Shown one piece after another: positions 33,481 to 42,054 of a DNA stretch of 64,000 nucleotides. Within the stretch, counting starts at the first letter, position 1. Every line of letters starts with the position of its first letter. This DNA comes from Gordonia namibiensis NBRC 108229. GTDB taxonomy: Bacteria > Actinomycetota > Actinomycetes > Mycobacteriales > Mycobacteriaceae. Location: the NCBI RefSeq assembly GCF_000298235.1, contig NZ_BAHE01000028.1, forward strand, positions 1-64,000, read 5' to 3'. The notes beneath the pieces were generated by a model. It made no database searches, had not been told where the DNA came from, and saw only the letters and a program-made list of their open reading frames with translations. The position numbers and the translations under genes were made by a program.

Positions 33481-34568
33481 TGGTCTCCTCGCCCAGGCGG
33501 GTCGGCGTTCTCATCGGCGACGGCATCGGTCTGGAGATCGTGCCCGCCGCCGTGACGGTCGCCGACGCGGCTGCTGCGGCGGAGGACTTCCGGATCGACT
33601 GGGACGAACTCCCGTTCGGCGCCGCCGCCATCGCCTCGCACGGCGACCCGGTTCCCGAGGCGACGCTGTCGGCACTCGACGATCTGGGACTGTGGATCGT
33701 CGGACCGCACGATTCGGCGTCGTATCCGCCCGAGCACAGCAGTCGCACACCGGGCGCGGTCCTCCGTAACCGGTACGGGCTCTTCGCGAATCTCCGTCCT
33801 GCGAAGGCTTTTTCGGGGGTGCCGGCCACCGCGCCCGACATCGATGTGCTGATCGTCCGGGAGAACTCCGAGGGCCTGTACGCCGATCGCAACATGGCCG
33901 TCGGGAGCGGTGAGTTCATGCCGACCCCTGATGTCGCGCTGGCCGTGGGGCTCGTGACCCGCGCGGCGAGTGAGCGCATCGCACGGGTCGCCTTCGACGC
34001 CGCACGCGCCCGCGCGGCGTCGGGGAGCCCGGCTCGGGTGACCATCGTGCACAAGGCGAACGTGCTGCGCCTGACGACCGGGCTGTTCCGCGACGCATGC
34101 CGGGAGGTCGGCAAGGAGTTCCCCGACGTCGAGATCACCGAACAACACGTCGACGCCATGGCGGCGCTGCTCGTGCGCCGCCCCGCCGACTTCGACGTCG
34201 TCGTCACCGAGAACCTCTTCGGCGACATCCTGTCGGATCTGGCCGGCGAGCTCGCCGGCTCGCTCGGCATCGCCGGTTCGGTCAATTGCTCGACGACCCA
34301 GGTGATGGCACAGGCAACGCACGGTGCCGCCCCCGACATCGCCGGACGCGGTGTCGCCAACCCGGTCGCCATGATCGCGTCGGTGTCGATGGGGTTCCGG
34401 CGGTTCGGGCTGATGACCGACGACCCGGCCCTCGTGGCTGCGGCCGACCGGATCGATTCCGCGATCGCCGACACCCTCGCGGCCTCGATCGCGACCGCTG
34501 ACCTGGGCGGGACGGCGTCGACCAGCCAGTTCGCCTACGAGGTGGCGCGGCGGACCGGTGTCGCGTGA
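33480..34568 (+). CDS. isocitrate/isopropylmalate dehydrogenase-family protein
   Basis: 362 residues, overlapping the polA stop by one base (TGATG), so probably coupled to it. Beta-decarboxylating dehydrogenase features are GVLIGDGIGLEIVPAAV at the start, LRNRYGLFANLRPAK (substrate arginines), RENSEGLYAD, HKANVLRLTTGLF (catalytic lysine) and ENLFGDILSDL (metal aspartate). The family includes LeuB, isocitrate, homoisocitrate and tartrate dehydrogenases; NAD specificity is likely. Absence of leu or TCA genes nearby means the substrate is open, and tartrate-dehydrogenase-like is as possible as LeuB. Confidence 0.85.
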   Translation: MVSSPRRVGVLIGDGIGLEIVPAAVTVADAAAAAEDFRIDWDELPFGAAAIASHGDPVPEATLSALDDLGLWIVGPHDSASYPPEHSSRTPGAVLRNRYGLFANLRPAKAFSGVPATAPDIDVLIVRENSEGLYADRNMAVGSGEFMPTPDVALAVGLVTRAASERIARVAFDAARARAASGSPARVTIVHKANVLRLTTGLFRDACREVGKEFPDVEITEQHVDAMAALLVRRPADFDVVVTENLFGDILSDLAGELAGSLGIAGSVNCSTTQVMAQATHGAAPDIAGRGVANPVAMIASVSMGFRRFGLMTDDPALVAAADRIDSAIADTLAASIATADLGGTASTSQFAYEVARRTGVA

Positions 34569-34676
34569 CGCGCGCGTGGACATGCGTGAACCCCCGGTAG
34601 CCAGCCGCCGAGGCCGGTGCAAACTACAGTGAGTTGGTCTGATCAGGTGATCTGTACGTCATCGAAGGGATGTGTT

Positions 34677-35615
34677 GTGGAACGGGCCTCGACGCGGGTC
34701 GACCAGCGCTGTGTCCGGTCGCGCGTGGCCCAACTGCTCGGCGTGTTCCTCACGTTCGCGGTCATCCTCACCGGATGCGTGAACAACGAGGAACGGGAAC
34801 GCGCCAACCAGGTCACGCCGATCAATGTCGACGTGGAGAAGGTGCCGGCGATCGCGGCGCTCGTACCACCTGAGATCGCGCGCACCGGACGTCTGGTGGT
34901 CGGCGTCAACGTGCCCTATCAACCCAACGAGTTCAAGGGGCCGGACGGCAAGATCATCGGCTACGACGTCGACCTCATGAACGCCGTCGGCAAGGTGCTC
35001 AATCTGCTACCGGTGTACAAGGAATCGCAGTTCGACACCATCATCCCGTCGGTCCAGGCCGGCACCTACCAGGTGGGGATGTCGTCGTTCACCGACACCC
35101 TCGAGCGGGAGAAGCAGGTCGACTTCGTGACCTACTACAGCGCAGGCGTGCAGTGGGCGCAGTCCGCGGACTCCGACGAGACCATCGACCCGGCGAATGC
35201 GTGCGGCCGGCGGGTTGCCGTGCAGACCACGACCTACGAGGACACCGACGAGATCCCGGCCAAGAGTGCCGAATGCGTCGCGAAGGGTCTCCGGCCGATC
35301 GACAAGGTGAAATTCGACAGCCAGGACGAGGCGGTCAACGCCCTGATCCTCGGTCGGGTCGAGGCGATGTCGGCCGACTCACCGGTCACCGCCTACGCCA
35401 TCAAACGCACCAACGGAAAGCTGAAGGCGGCCGGTGAACTGTTCGATTCGGCGCCGTACGGATGGGCGGTGCGCAAGGGCTCACCGCTGGGACCTGCGAT
35501 GCAGAAGGCGGTCCAGTACCTGATGGACAACGGACAGTACGAAGAGATCGCGGCCAACTGGGGCCTGCAGGAGGGCATGATCGATGTCTCCGTCATCAAC
35601 GGGGCGGTGAGTTGA
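34677..35615 (+). CDS. polar amino-acid ABC transporter substrate-binding lipoprotein
   Basis: 312 residues from GTG 34677, which has GAAGGGA at 7 bp. A signal sequence ending in lipobox ILTGC precedes the mature protein. The periplasmic-binding type II (SBP_bac_3) fold shows RTGRLVVGVNVPYQPNEFKG, GYDVDLMNAVGKVL, and the ligand-loop region GMSSFTDTLEREKQVDFVTY. It is the first gene of a three-gene importer operon for a polar amino acid such as Glu or Gln. Confidence 0.9.
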   Translation: MERASTRVDQRCVRSRVAQLLGVFLTFAVILTGCVNNEERERANQVTPINVDVEKVPAIAALVPPEIARTGRLVVGVNVPYQPNEFKGPDGKIIGYDVDLMNAVGKVLNLLPVYKESQFDTIIPSVQAGTYQVGMSSFTDTLEREKQVDFVTYYSAGVQWAQSADSDETIDPANACGRRVAVQTTTYEDTDEIPAKSAECVAKGLRPIDKVKFDSQDEAVNALILGRVEAMSADSPVTAYAIKRTNGKLKAAGELFDSAPYGWAVRKGSPLGPAMQKAVQYLMDNGQYEEIAANWGLQEGMIDVSVINGAVS

Positions 35616-35616
35616 G

Positions 35617-36594
35617 ATGACCTCACCGCAGACCGACACCACCACGGCCGGCGAGCCCGAACCGATCAAGGCGGTACCGCTCCGCAGACCGGGTCAATGG
35701 GTCGCCGCCGTCATCATCCTCGTGCTGGCGGGGCTCTTCATCTACGGAGCCGCCACCAACAAGGCCTACGCGTGGGGCACCTACGCGCGATACATGTTCG
35801 ACCAGCGCGTGTTGTCCGGCGTCGGATACACCCTGGCCCTCACGGTGCTCGCGATGACCATCGCGATCGTCCTCGGCGTCGCGCTCGCCATCATGCGCCT
35901 CTCGCCGAACCCGGTGCTGCGCGGCACCGCCTGGGTGTACCTGTGGATCTTCCGCGGGACTCCCGTCTATGTGCAGCTCGTCTTCTGGGGGCTGTTCCCC
36001 GCGATCTACAAGCAGATCGACGTCGGCATCCCGTTCGTCCACCAGTTCGCGTCCTTCGACATCCAGACGCTCAACGCCGCTTTCCTGTTCGCGGTCATCG
36101 GCCTCGCTCTCAACGAGGCCGCCTACATGGCCGAGATCGTGCGCGCAGGTGTCTCATCGGTCGGCGAGGGTCAGTCCGAGGCGTCGATCGCTCTGGGCAT
36201 GTCGTGGGCGCAGACCATGCGCCGCACCGTGTTGCCGCAGGCGATGCGGGTGATCATCCCGCCCACCGGCAATGAGCTGATCTCCATGCTCAAGACGACC
36301 AGCCTCGTGGCGGCAGTTCCGCTGACCCTCGACCTCTACGGGCGCGTGCGTGACATCTCCGGCGTCAACTTCGAGCCGATCCCGCTGCTGCTCGTCGCCT
36401 CCACCTGGTACCTCGTCGTCACCAGCATCCTGATGGTCGGCCAGTACTACGTGGAGCGCTACTACTCGCGGGGTGCCACCCGTGCACTGACCGCACGCCA
36501 ACTCAAGGCGATGGCCGACGGACAGACCGCCGCGGCCGACGACCTCCCGGACGGACCGGGAGCCGGCCGCACGACCGGGGGAGAGAACGCATGA
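35617..36594 (+). CDS. polar amino-acid ABC transporter permease
   Basis: 325 residues. The HisM/GlnP-type permease has the conserved [18 protein letters not shown] and [20 protein letters not shown] segments plus the EAA coupling motif ([20 protein letters not shown]). Additional cytoplasmic tails of about 30 residues at both ends are hydrophilic. One base separates it from the binding-protein gene, and four bases overlap the ATPase gene. Only one permease gene is present, so it presumably acts as a homodimer. Confidence 0.93.
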   Translation: MTSPQTDTTTAGEPEPIKAVPLRRPGQWVAAVIILVLAGLFIYGAATNKAYAWGTYARYMFDQRVLSGVGYTLALTVLAMTIAIVLGVALAIMRLSPNPVLRGTAWVYLWIFRGTPVYVQLVFWGLFPAIYKQIDVGIPFVHQFASFDIQTLNAAFLFAVIGLALNEAAYMAEIVRAGVSSVGEGQSEASIALGMSWAQTMRRTVLPQAMRVIIPPTGNELISMLKTTSLVAAVPLTLDLYGRVRDISGVNFEPIPLLLVASTWYLVVTSILMVGQYYVERYYSRGATRALTARQLKAMADGQTAAADDLPDGPGAGRTTGGENA

Positions 36595-37364
36595 GTTCCG
36601 CCGAGACACCGATGGTCCTCGCCGACCGGGTGTGCAAGAGCTTCGGTTCGGTCCAGGTCCTCAAGGGCATCTCGCTCGAGGTCGCCAAGGGCGAGGTGAC
36701 GTGTCTGATCGGCCCGTCGGGCTCGGGCAAGTCGACGTTCCTCCGGTGCGTCAACCATCTCGACGTCGTCAACGCCGGCCGCCTCTACGTCGACGGCGAC
36801 CTGATCGGCTACCGCGAACGCAACGGCAAACTCTACGAGATGAGTGCCAAAGACGCTGCCGCGCAACGCCGCGACATCGGCATGGTGTTCCAGCATTTCA
36901 ATCTGTTCCCGCACCGGACGGCTCTCGAGAACGTTATCGAGGCACCGATCCAGGTGAAGAAGGAGCAGCGGTCGGCGGCGATCGAACGCGCCGAGTACCT
37001 GCTGGAGCGAGTCGGTCTGTCCGACCGTGCCGACGCCTACCCGGCGCAGCTGTCGGGCGGTCAGCAGCAGCGCGTCGCGATTGCCCGCGCTCTCGCGATG
37101 GAACCCAAGCTCATGCTCTTCGACGAGCCGACCTCGGCGCTCGACCCCGAACTCGTCGGCGACGTCCTCAAGGTGATGCGTGAACTCGCCGCGTCGGGCA
37201 TGACCATGATGGTCGTCACCCACGAGATGGGCTTCGCGCGCGAGGTCGCCGACCAGCTGGTCTTCATGGACGGCGGCGTCGTCGTGGAGAAGGGCGACCC
37301 ACGCGAACTCCTCGCGAACCCGCAGGAGGAGCGGACGCGGGAGTTCCTGTCCAAGTTGCTCTGA
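36591..37364 (+). CDS. polar amino-acid ABC transporter ATPase
   Basis: 257-residue GlnQ/HisP-type ATPase. Walker A is [15 protein letters not shown] (about residues 41-55), Q-loop [10 protein letters not shown], signature [17 protein letters not shown], Walker [15 protein letters not shown] and H-loop [15 protein letters not shown]. It completes the importer operon. The last 15 bases including its stop are duplicated just downstream (37353-37385). Confidence 0.95.
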   Translation: MSSAETPMVLADRVCKSFGSVQVLKGISLEVAKGEVTCLIGPSGSGKSTFLRCVNHLDVVNAGRLYVDGDLIGYRERNGKLYEMSAKDAAAQRRDIGMVFQHFNLFPHRTALENVIEAPIQVKKEQRSAAIERAEYLLERVGLSDRADAYPAQLSGGQQQRVAIARALAMEPKLMLFDEPTSALDPELVGDVLKVMRELAASGMTMMVVTHEMGFAREVADQLVFMDGGVVVEKGDPRELLANPQEERTREFLSKLL

Positions 37365-37385
37365 GACTCGAAGTTGCTCTGAGAC
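37353..37385 (+). repeat. 15-bp direct repeat across the ATPase stop codon
   Basis: AAGTTGCTCTGAGAC at 37353-37367 recurs at 37371-37385, 18 bp further on. The first copy includes the gene's last codons and TGA, so the second repeats a pseudo-stop. It looks like a small tandem duplication. Confidence 0.7.
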
Positions 37386-37402
37386 GCCGGGCGTATCCGC
37401 GG

Positions 37403-38260
37403 TTATTCGGGCTTGTGGCTGCAGAAGATCGCGGTGCCGGGGAAGTAGCGTCCGCGGAACGGGCTCCACTGGCCCCATTCGCGGTCGTGGTCGTCTGGCC
37501 ACTCGGGTTCGACGATGTCGTCGAGGACGAACCCGGCGGCGCGTAGTTCGCGGACGCGGTCGCCGATGGTCCGATGATGTTCGACGTAGGTGATCTGCCC
37601 GTTCGGATCGGTCTCGGTGTACGGCGTGCGGTTGAAGTAGGGGATTCGTACGGTCAACCCCTCGGGGCCGGGGTCGTCGAGGAACATCCAGCGCATCGGG
37701 TGGTTGACCGCGAAAACCCAACGGCCACCGGGCTTCAGGACCCGCGCGACCTCGGCCATGACGCCGGCGGAGTCGGCGACGAAGGGGATTGCCCCGAACG
37801 CGGAGCAGACGGTGTCGAAGGACTCGTCGGCGAAGGGCAGGGTCTCGGCGGTCGCCTGGATCAGCGGCACGCGCACCTCGTCGGCGTCCATGGCGTCGAG
37901 ACCGATCCCGAGCATGCGCCGGGACAGGTCGACGCCGACGGCATGAGCGCCGTGAGCGGCGAGCCAGCGGGCGCACGGCGCTGAGCCGCAACCGATCTCG
38001 AGGATCGTACGGCCCTCGATCTCGCCGAGGAGTCCGGCCTCGGACTCGCGGACGCCCTCCGGGCACCAGACGAAGTCACCACCACCGGTGTACGTGCCGA
38101 GGAAGGCGCCGTGCTCGTCGTGGTAGTTCTCCGCGTCGTGGTCCCACCACCAACGGCTTGCTCGGTCACTCGTCGCGGAGTCGACGTCGCCCAGGATGCG
38201 CGGCGGCCTCACGGAGGTCTCCTGCGCGGTGGTGCTCTCGCGGTCGTCGTCGGTGGGCAT
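37403..38260 (-). CDS. class I SAM-dependent methyltransferase
   Basis: 285 residues from ATG 38260. The protein begins with an acidic/threonine-rich leader (MPTDDDRESTTAQETS) and a WWWDHDAENYHDEHG segment. Motif I is ILEIGCGSAPCARWLAAHG (about residues 80-98), followed by GVDLSRRML and a KPGGRWVFAVNHPMRWMF motif. The pattern resembles methyltransferases common in mycolate-containing bacteria; the substrate is unknown. Tandem 37-bp repeats lie 36 bp upstream of its start. The two methyltransferase genes here face the same way but do not look alike. Confidence 0.88.
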   Translation of the reverse strand: MPTDDDRESTTAQETSVRPPRILGDVDSATSDRASRWWWDHDAENYHDEHGAFLGTYTGGGDFVWCPEGVRESEAGLLGEIEGRTILEIGCGSAPCARWLAAHGAHAVGVDLSRRMLGIGLDAMDADEVRVPLIQATAETLPFADESFDTVCSAFGAIPFVADSAGVMAEVARVLKPGGRWVFAVNHPMRWMFLDDPGPEGLTVRIPYFNRTPYTETDPNGQITYVEHHRTIGDRVRELRAAGFVLDDIVEPEWPDDHDREWGQWSPFRGRYFPGTAIFCSHKPE

Positions 38261-38296
38261 GCTGCGATGATATTGCTCGGGGTCGGTCGACGAGCC

Positions 38297-38416
38297 AACC
38301 GGTGCCGGGAGCGGAGCGAGCGGGCCGAATGTCAACCGGTGCCGGGAGCGGAGCGAGCGGGCCGAATGTCAACCGGTGCCGGGAGCGGAGCGAGCGGGCC
38401 GAATGTCAACCGGTGC
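38297..38416. repeat. 37-bp tandem repeat, three full copies and one partial
   Basis: The unit beginning AACCGGTGCCGGGAGCGGAG and ending GGGCCGAATGTC occupies 38297-38333, 38334-38370 and 38371-38407, with nine bases of a fourth copy to 38416. The copies are identical by eye. The array sits between the two methyltransferase genes and runs into the last codon of the upstream one. The inner GAGCGGAGCGAGC resembles the short repeat near 5690. Confidence 0.9.
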
Positions 38417-39554
38417 GGAGTTCGTAGACCCGGAAGAAGGCGAAGTCCTCGATCGGCAGCACCTCGACGCTCTGGAAACCGGCCTGTTCGGCGTAGGACC
38501 GCAGGGTCGAGGGGCGCATGACGGTGCCGGTGGCGGCCGACGGCGGTGAACTCATCGAGTCGGGTAGGCAGACGAACAGCGAGAACCCGTACATGAGTTT
38601 GTCGAGTTCGTCTGCGGGACCGGAGAACTCGTCGGAGACTGCTTCGTCCATGACGATCATCGGTGCCCCGGGCGCGAGAGCGTGCCGCGCCGCGGTGAGA
38701 ACTTCGACGGGCCGGGGCATGTCGTGGAGGCATTCGAAGGCGAAGGCGGCGTCGAACGGCCCGCGCCGAGCGGCTTCCTCTCCGCCGGCGATCTCGAAGT
38801 GCACCCGGTCGCCATGCCCGGCGGCCTCGGCGTTCCGCCGCGCCATCTGCACGGAATCGGCGTCGATGTCGAGGCCGATGAGCCTGGCGTCGGGGTAGGC
38901 ACGGGCGAGTGCGATCGTCGAGTATCCGGCGCCGAACCCGATGTCGAGGACCTGGGCACCTGGGCGGGACAGAAGTTCGTGAAGGTGGGGCACGCCGGCG
39001 AGAGCTGGTGCGAGTCGGGACTCGAACCACGGCCGGTTGAGGGCGGCCTGCGATTCGCGTGCGTCGGTGCCGAACTGTTCCCAACTGACACCTCCGCCGG
39101 TGCGGTAGGCGTCGAGCAGTTCCGGCAACCGGCCGAACGACGCGGCGAACATCCGCGGTAGCGCACCGAGATAGTTGAGACTGGCGGTATCGGTGAGGAC
39201 TTCGGCGACACCGGGGGAGATGTCGAATGTCGTTGTGGTCCCGGACATGTCGGCCTCGAGGATGCCGTAGGCGGCCTGCATCTCGAGCCATTCGCGCGCG
39301 TACCGTGCGTCGGTGGCGGTCCGGGCGGCGAGGTCATCGGCGGTCAGTGGGCCGTGATCGGCGAGGGATCGGTACCAGCCGAGGCGCTCCCCGAGGTAGA
39401 CGCTCATCGTTTCCGCGGTCGCCAGGGTGGAGGTGAGGAATCGCTCGGCGAATTCGTCGGCGGTCGGTGCCGCGGAGACGACTCCGGTGCGGTCTGCGTT
39501 CGTACTGTCTGCGTCCTGCCCGGGAGGTGGGGTGCTGTCGGGGGTGATCGTCAT
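38406..39554 (-). CDS. SAM-dependent methyltransferase with N-terminal winged-helix-like domain
   Basis: 382 residues. An N-terminal region (about 30-110) resembles the winged-helix dimerisation domain of O-methyltransferase- or regulator-linked enzymes (LGERLGWYRSLADHGPLTAD). The Rossmann domain follows: VLDIGFGAGYSTIALARAYP (motif I, about residues 200-219), GLDIDADSV, and FAFECLHDMPRPVEVL. It may modify a small hydroxylated molecule; this is inference. The stop codon is inside the 37-bp tandem repeat array, so its last residues are encoded by the repeat. Confidence 0.88.
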   Translation of the reverse strand: MTITPDSTPPPGQDADSTNADRTGVVSAAPTADEFAERFLTSTLATAETMSVYLGERLGWYRSLADHGPLTADDLAARTATDARYAREWLEMQAAYGILEADMSGTTTTFDISPGVAEVLTDTASLNYLGALPRMFAASFGRLPELLDAYRTGGGVSWEQFGTDARESQAALNRPWFESRLAPALAGVPHLHELLSRPGAQVLDIGFGAGYSTIALARAYPDARLIGLDIDADSVQMARRNAEAAGHGDRVHFEIAGGEEAARRGPFDAAFAFECLHDMPRPVEVLTAARHALAPGAPMIVMDEAVSDEFSGPADELDKLMYGFSLFVCLPDSMSSPPSAATGTVMRPSTLRSYAEQAGFQSVEVLPIEDFAFFRVYELRTG

Positions 39555-39626
39555 TCTGGAACGATGTCAGCGTCGGCTCACGGACCGGTCACGGAGCGGT
39601 TCCGACTCGGGTCCCATCCCTGCAGG

Positions 39627-40212
39627 TCAGCAGGCCCGGCCGGCGACCACGTACTCGGTTCCGGCGTCGGGATCCCAGCGTCGCAACGCGGTGAAGGTGC
39701 AGACCCGGTCGGGTTCACCCAGTGGTTCGAGCGTGGCGAGTGCCTCGCCGATCTGGTGGTAGGTGAGGCGGCGGCCCAGGGTGATGTGCGGGGTCCATCC
39801 GCCCGGCTCGACATGGGCAAAGGTGCTCGGGTTGTCGATCCCGGCCGCGACGTCGTCCGGGTGAACCGTGTGACCGCGAACCGTGCGTGACACCTGCGTG
39901 AAGCGACAGCAGCTCGGCCCCGGGGACGACGAGCAATGCCAGGGTGTGGCGGGAGCCGTGACCGAACACGACTGGTGCCCCGATGATGCATCGCAACGGT
40001 AGGCGCTGAGCGGCGCCACCGAGGGCGGCGTCGGCGGCGGAGGTGATGTGGCGCGCCGCCAGGAGGGTGACGTGTGGACGGTTGGTGTCCGAGCGCACGC
40101 GCTGCGCGCTGGGAAGGCCGACTTCGGCGAGCGCCGACCAGCGGCGGCGCACCCAGGCGTCGGTGTCGTCGTCGGGTAACAACTCGATCGAATGTGCCAC
40201 GGATGTAGTCAA
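39627..40212 (-). pseudogene. 2'-5' RNA ligase / cyclic phosphodiesterase-like gene with a frameshift
   Basis: The N-terminal half (from ATG 40212, MTTSVAHSIELLPDDDTD) carries HxT motif 1 in PHVTLLAARH. The C-terminal half, in a different frame ending at 39627, carries HxT motif 2 in TPHITLGRRL and the closing EYVVAGRAC. The frames meet near 39891-39900, where LLSLHA in frame one should continue as QVSRTVRGHTV in frame two. One added base would join them. The intact product would be a two-HxT LigT-family enzyme acting on RNA or cyclic phosphates. It is either a true mutation or a sequencing error; there is no slippery run to suggest programmed shifting. Confidence 0.75.
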
Positions 40213-40448
40213 CCAGAGCTCCCGTGCAGCGCCCGGCGGTTCGGTTCACGATCGCCGGCAGGCGAGCGACGTGTCTGCCTTCCGTGCCTCCAGGGCTCTC
40301 GACGCGTGGCTGTGTTCGACCAGGTCAGAGCTGACAGCAACTTCCCAGTTTCACCGCACCGTTTCCGAAGGTTCATCTGATGAAGTGGACGAGTTCCGAA
40401 CGGGTGATCTGCGGCCGCCGAGCGTGTGGCCGCCGAGGAAGGAGAAGC

Positions 40449-41351
40449 GTGGGAATCACGAGCTGGTTCAAACGGGCCGGCGGTGACGAATCATCGACCG
40501 ACGGGGACCCGCCCACACCTGCACGCGCGTCCGGCTTCCAGGAGACCGCCAGCAGACTCCACGCCTTCAATCGCTACGAGATCAAGTACTTCGTCGACGA
40601 GATGCGCGTGCCTGAACTGCGTCGAGAGTTGGCTGCGCGTATGGACTCCGACCCGCACTCTCCGGTAGGTGGATATCCGGTCACGTCCCTGTACTACGAC
40701 ACCCCGGATCTGCGCTTCTACTGGGAGAAGATCGAAGGACTCAAGTTCCGACGGAAGCTGCGGATGCGGCTGTACGGCGATCCCGCGGCATGCACCGAGG
40801 AGACCCCGGTGCAGATCGAGATCAAACAGCGGGTCAATCGCGTCACCCAGAAACGACGCACCGCCATGCCCTACGGCATCGCGCGGAGCTGGCTCGACGA
40901 CCGTCAGACGATCGAATGCGACGACTCGCAGAGGCCGTTCGTCGAAGAGGTCACCACACTGATCGGAAACCTCGACCTCCGGCCGACGGTCACCACCGGA
41001 TATCTACGTGAGGCCTTTGTCGGTCGCGACGCCGATCTCGGACTCCGGGTGACCATCGATCACAAGGTGCACGGTCGTGACGGCGACTTCTACTTCGGTT
41101 CGAAAGCCCAGAACCGCTTCACGATCCCACCGCGCCTGGCGATCGTCGAACTCAAAGCCAACGAACGGGTGCCGTACTGGGCCACCGACCTGACCGCCCG
41201 GATGGACATGTCGGTGATCCGGGTGTCCAAGTACTGCCAGTCGATCCAGGCCTTCGGGTTGGCGCCGAAGTCGATTGTCGGTGCACCGGAACTGATCATC
41301 CCGCCGGGCGAACACGACCGGGTGCCCGACGACCTTTTCAGCACGCTCTAG
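40449..41351 (+). CDS. VTC-domain (polyphosphate-polymerase-like) protein
   Basis: 300 residues from GTG 40449, with a strong AAGGAGAA site. The VTC tunnel-domain features are FNRYEIKYFVDEMRV (K in the entry strand), VTSLYYDTPDLRFYWEKIEG, KFRRKLRMRLYG and VQIEIKQRVNRVTQKRR. IVELKANERVPYW carries the conserved E-x-K. In yeast VTC4 this fold makes polyphosphate. In bacteria the domain often sits with DUF4956 and CotH proteins, as here, and its product is unproven. ATG 40380 is an upstream alternative. First gene of a three-gene operon. Confidence 0.85.
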   Translation: MGITSWFKRAGGDESSTDGDPPTPARASGFQETASRLHAFNRYEIKYFVDEMRVPELRRELAARMDSDPHSPVGGYPVTSLYYDTPDLRFYWEKIEGLKFRRKLRMRLYGDPAACTEETPVQIEIKQRVNRVTQKRRTAMPYGIARSWLDDRQTIECDDSQRPFVEEVTTLIGNLDLRPTVTTGYLREAFVGRDADLGLRVTIDHKVHGRDGDFYFGSKAQNRFTIPPRLAIVELKANERVPYWATDLTARMDMSVIRVSKYCQSIQAFGLAPKSIVGAPELIIPPGEHDRVPDDLFSTL

Positions 41352-41371
41352 ACAATTTCTGAAAGCAGACA

Positions 41372-42049
41372 ATGAACTTCGAGATCCAAGACCTCAGTGG
41401 CACATTCACCACCTTCGACATCATCGTGTCGCTATCGCTGTCCTTTGTCCTGTCGGCGATCATCGGCTGGGTCTACCGGCTGACCCACAAGAACGTCTCC
41501 TACAGCCAGTCCTATGTTCAGACCCTGGTGATCGTCGGCATGGTGGTGTCGCTGATCATGCTGGTGGTCGGATCGAACATCGCCCGGGCGTTCGCGCTCG
41601 TCGGCGCGTTGTCGGTGGTGCGATTCCGCAACGCCATCAAGGAGACCCGCGACGTCGGCTTCATCTTCCTGGTCATGGCGATCGGCATGACCACCGGTAC
41701 CCGCTTCTATGTCCTGGCGATCGCGGCCACCGTCGCGATCTGCCTGGTGATGGTGCTGATGAGCAAGTTCAACTGGTTCAAACTCGACGTCCAGCGTCAG
41801 GTCGTCAAGGTTCAGGTTCCGCCGGAACCCGAGTACACCGCCCGCGTCGAGGACGTATTGATCGACAAGTGCAAGGAATTCGAGCTCGTGTCCACCGAAT
41901 CTGTTCGCTCCGGGGCCTTGTCGGAGCTGTATTACACGGCCCAGCTGAAGAAGGGCACCAAGCCGGGTGAGCTGATCTCCGCGCTGAGCGCGGTCAACAC
42001 CGGACAGCGCGTCACCGTGCTGACCGGTTACGACCAGACGGACATCTGA
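41372..42049 (+). CDS. DUF4956 membrane protein
   Basis: 225 residues with about four transmembrane helices (near 18-35, 47-66, 72-90 and 100-125). ALVGALSVVRFRNAIKETRD, the hallmark of the family, lies between helices, and a soluble C-terminal domain of about 90 residues follows. It lies 20 bp after the VTC gene and 5 bp before the CotH gene, the standard partnership of this family. The function is unknown; coupling to polyphosphate or protein-phosphorylation chemistry at the membrane is inference. Confidence 0.87.
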   Translation: MNFEIQDLSGTFTTFDIIVSLSLSFVLSAIIGWVYRLTHKNVSYSQSYVQTLVIVGMVVSLIMLVVGSNIARAFALVGALSVVRFRNAIKETRDVGFIFLVMAIGMTTGTRFYVLAIAATVAICLVMVLMSKFNWFKLDVQRQVVKVQVPPEPEYTARVEDVLIDKCKEFELVSTESVRSGALSELYYTAQLKKGTKPGELISALSAVNTGQRVTVLTGYDQTDI

Positions 42050-42054
42050 CAGCG

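Noticed and set aside
38297..38416. CRISPR array
   Set aside because: The 37-bp units are directly adjacent without spacers, and no cas genes are present.
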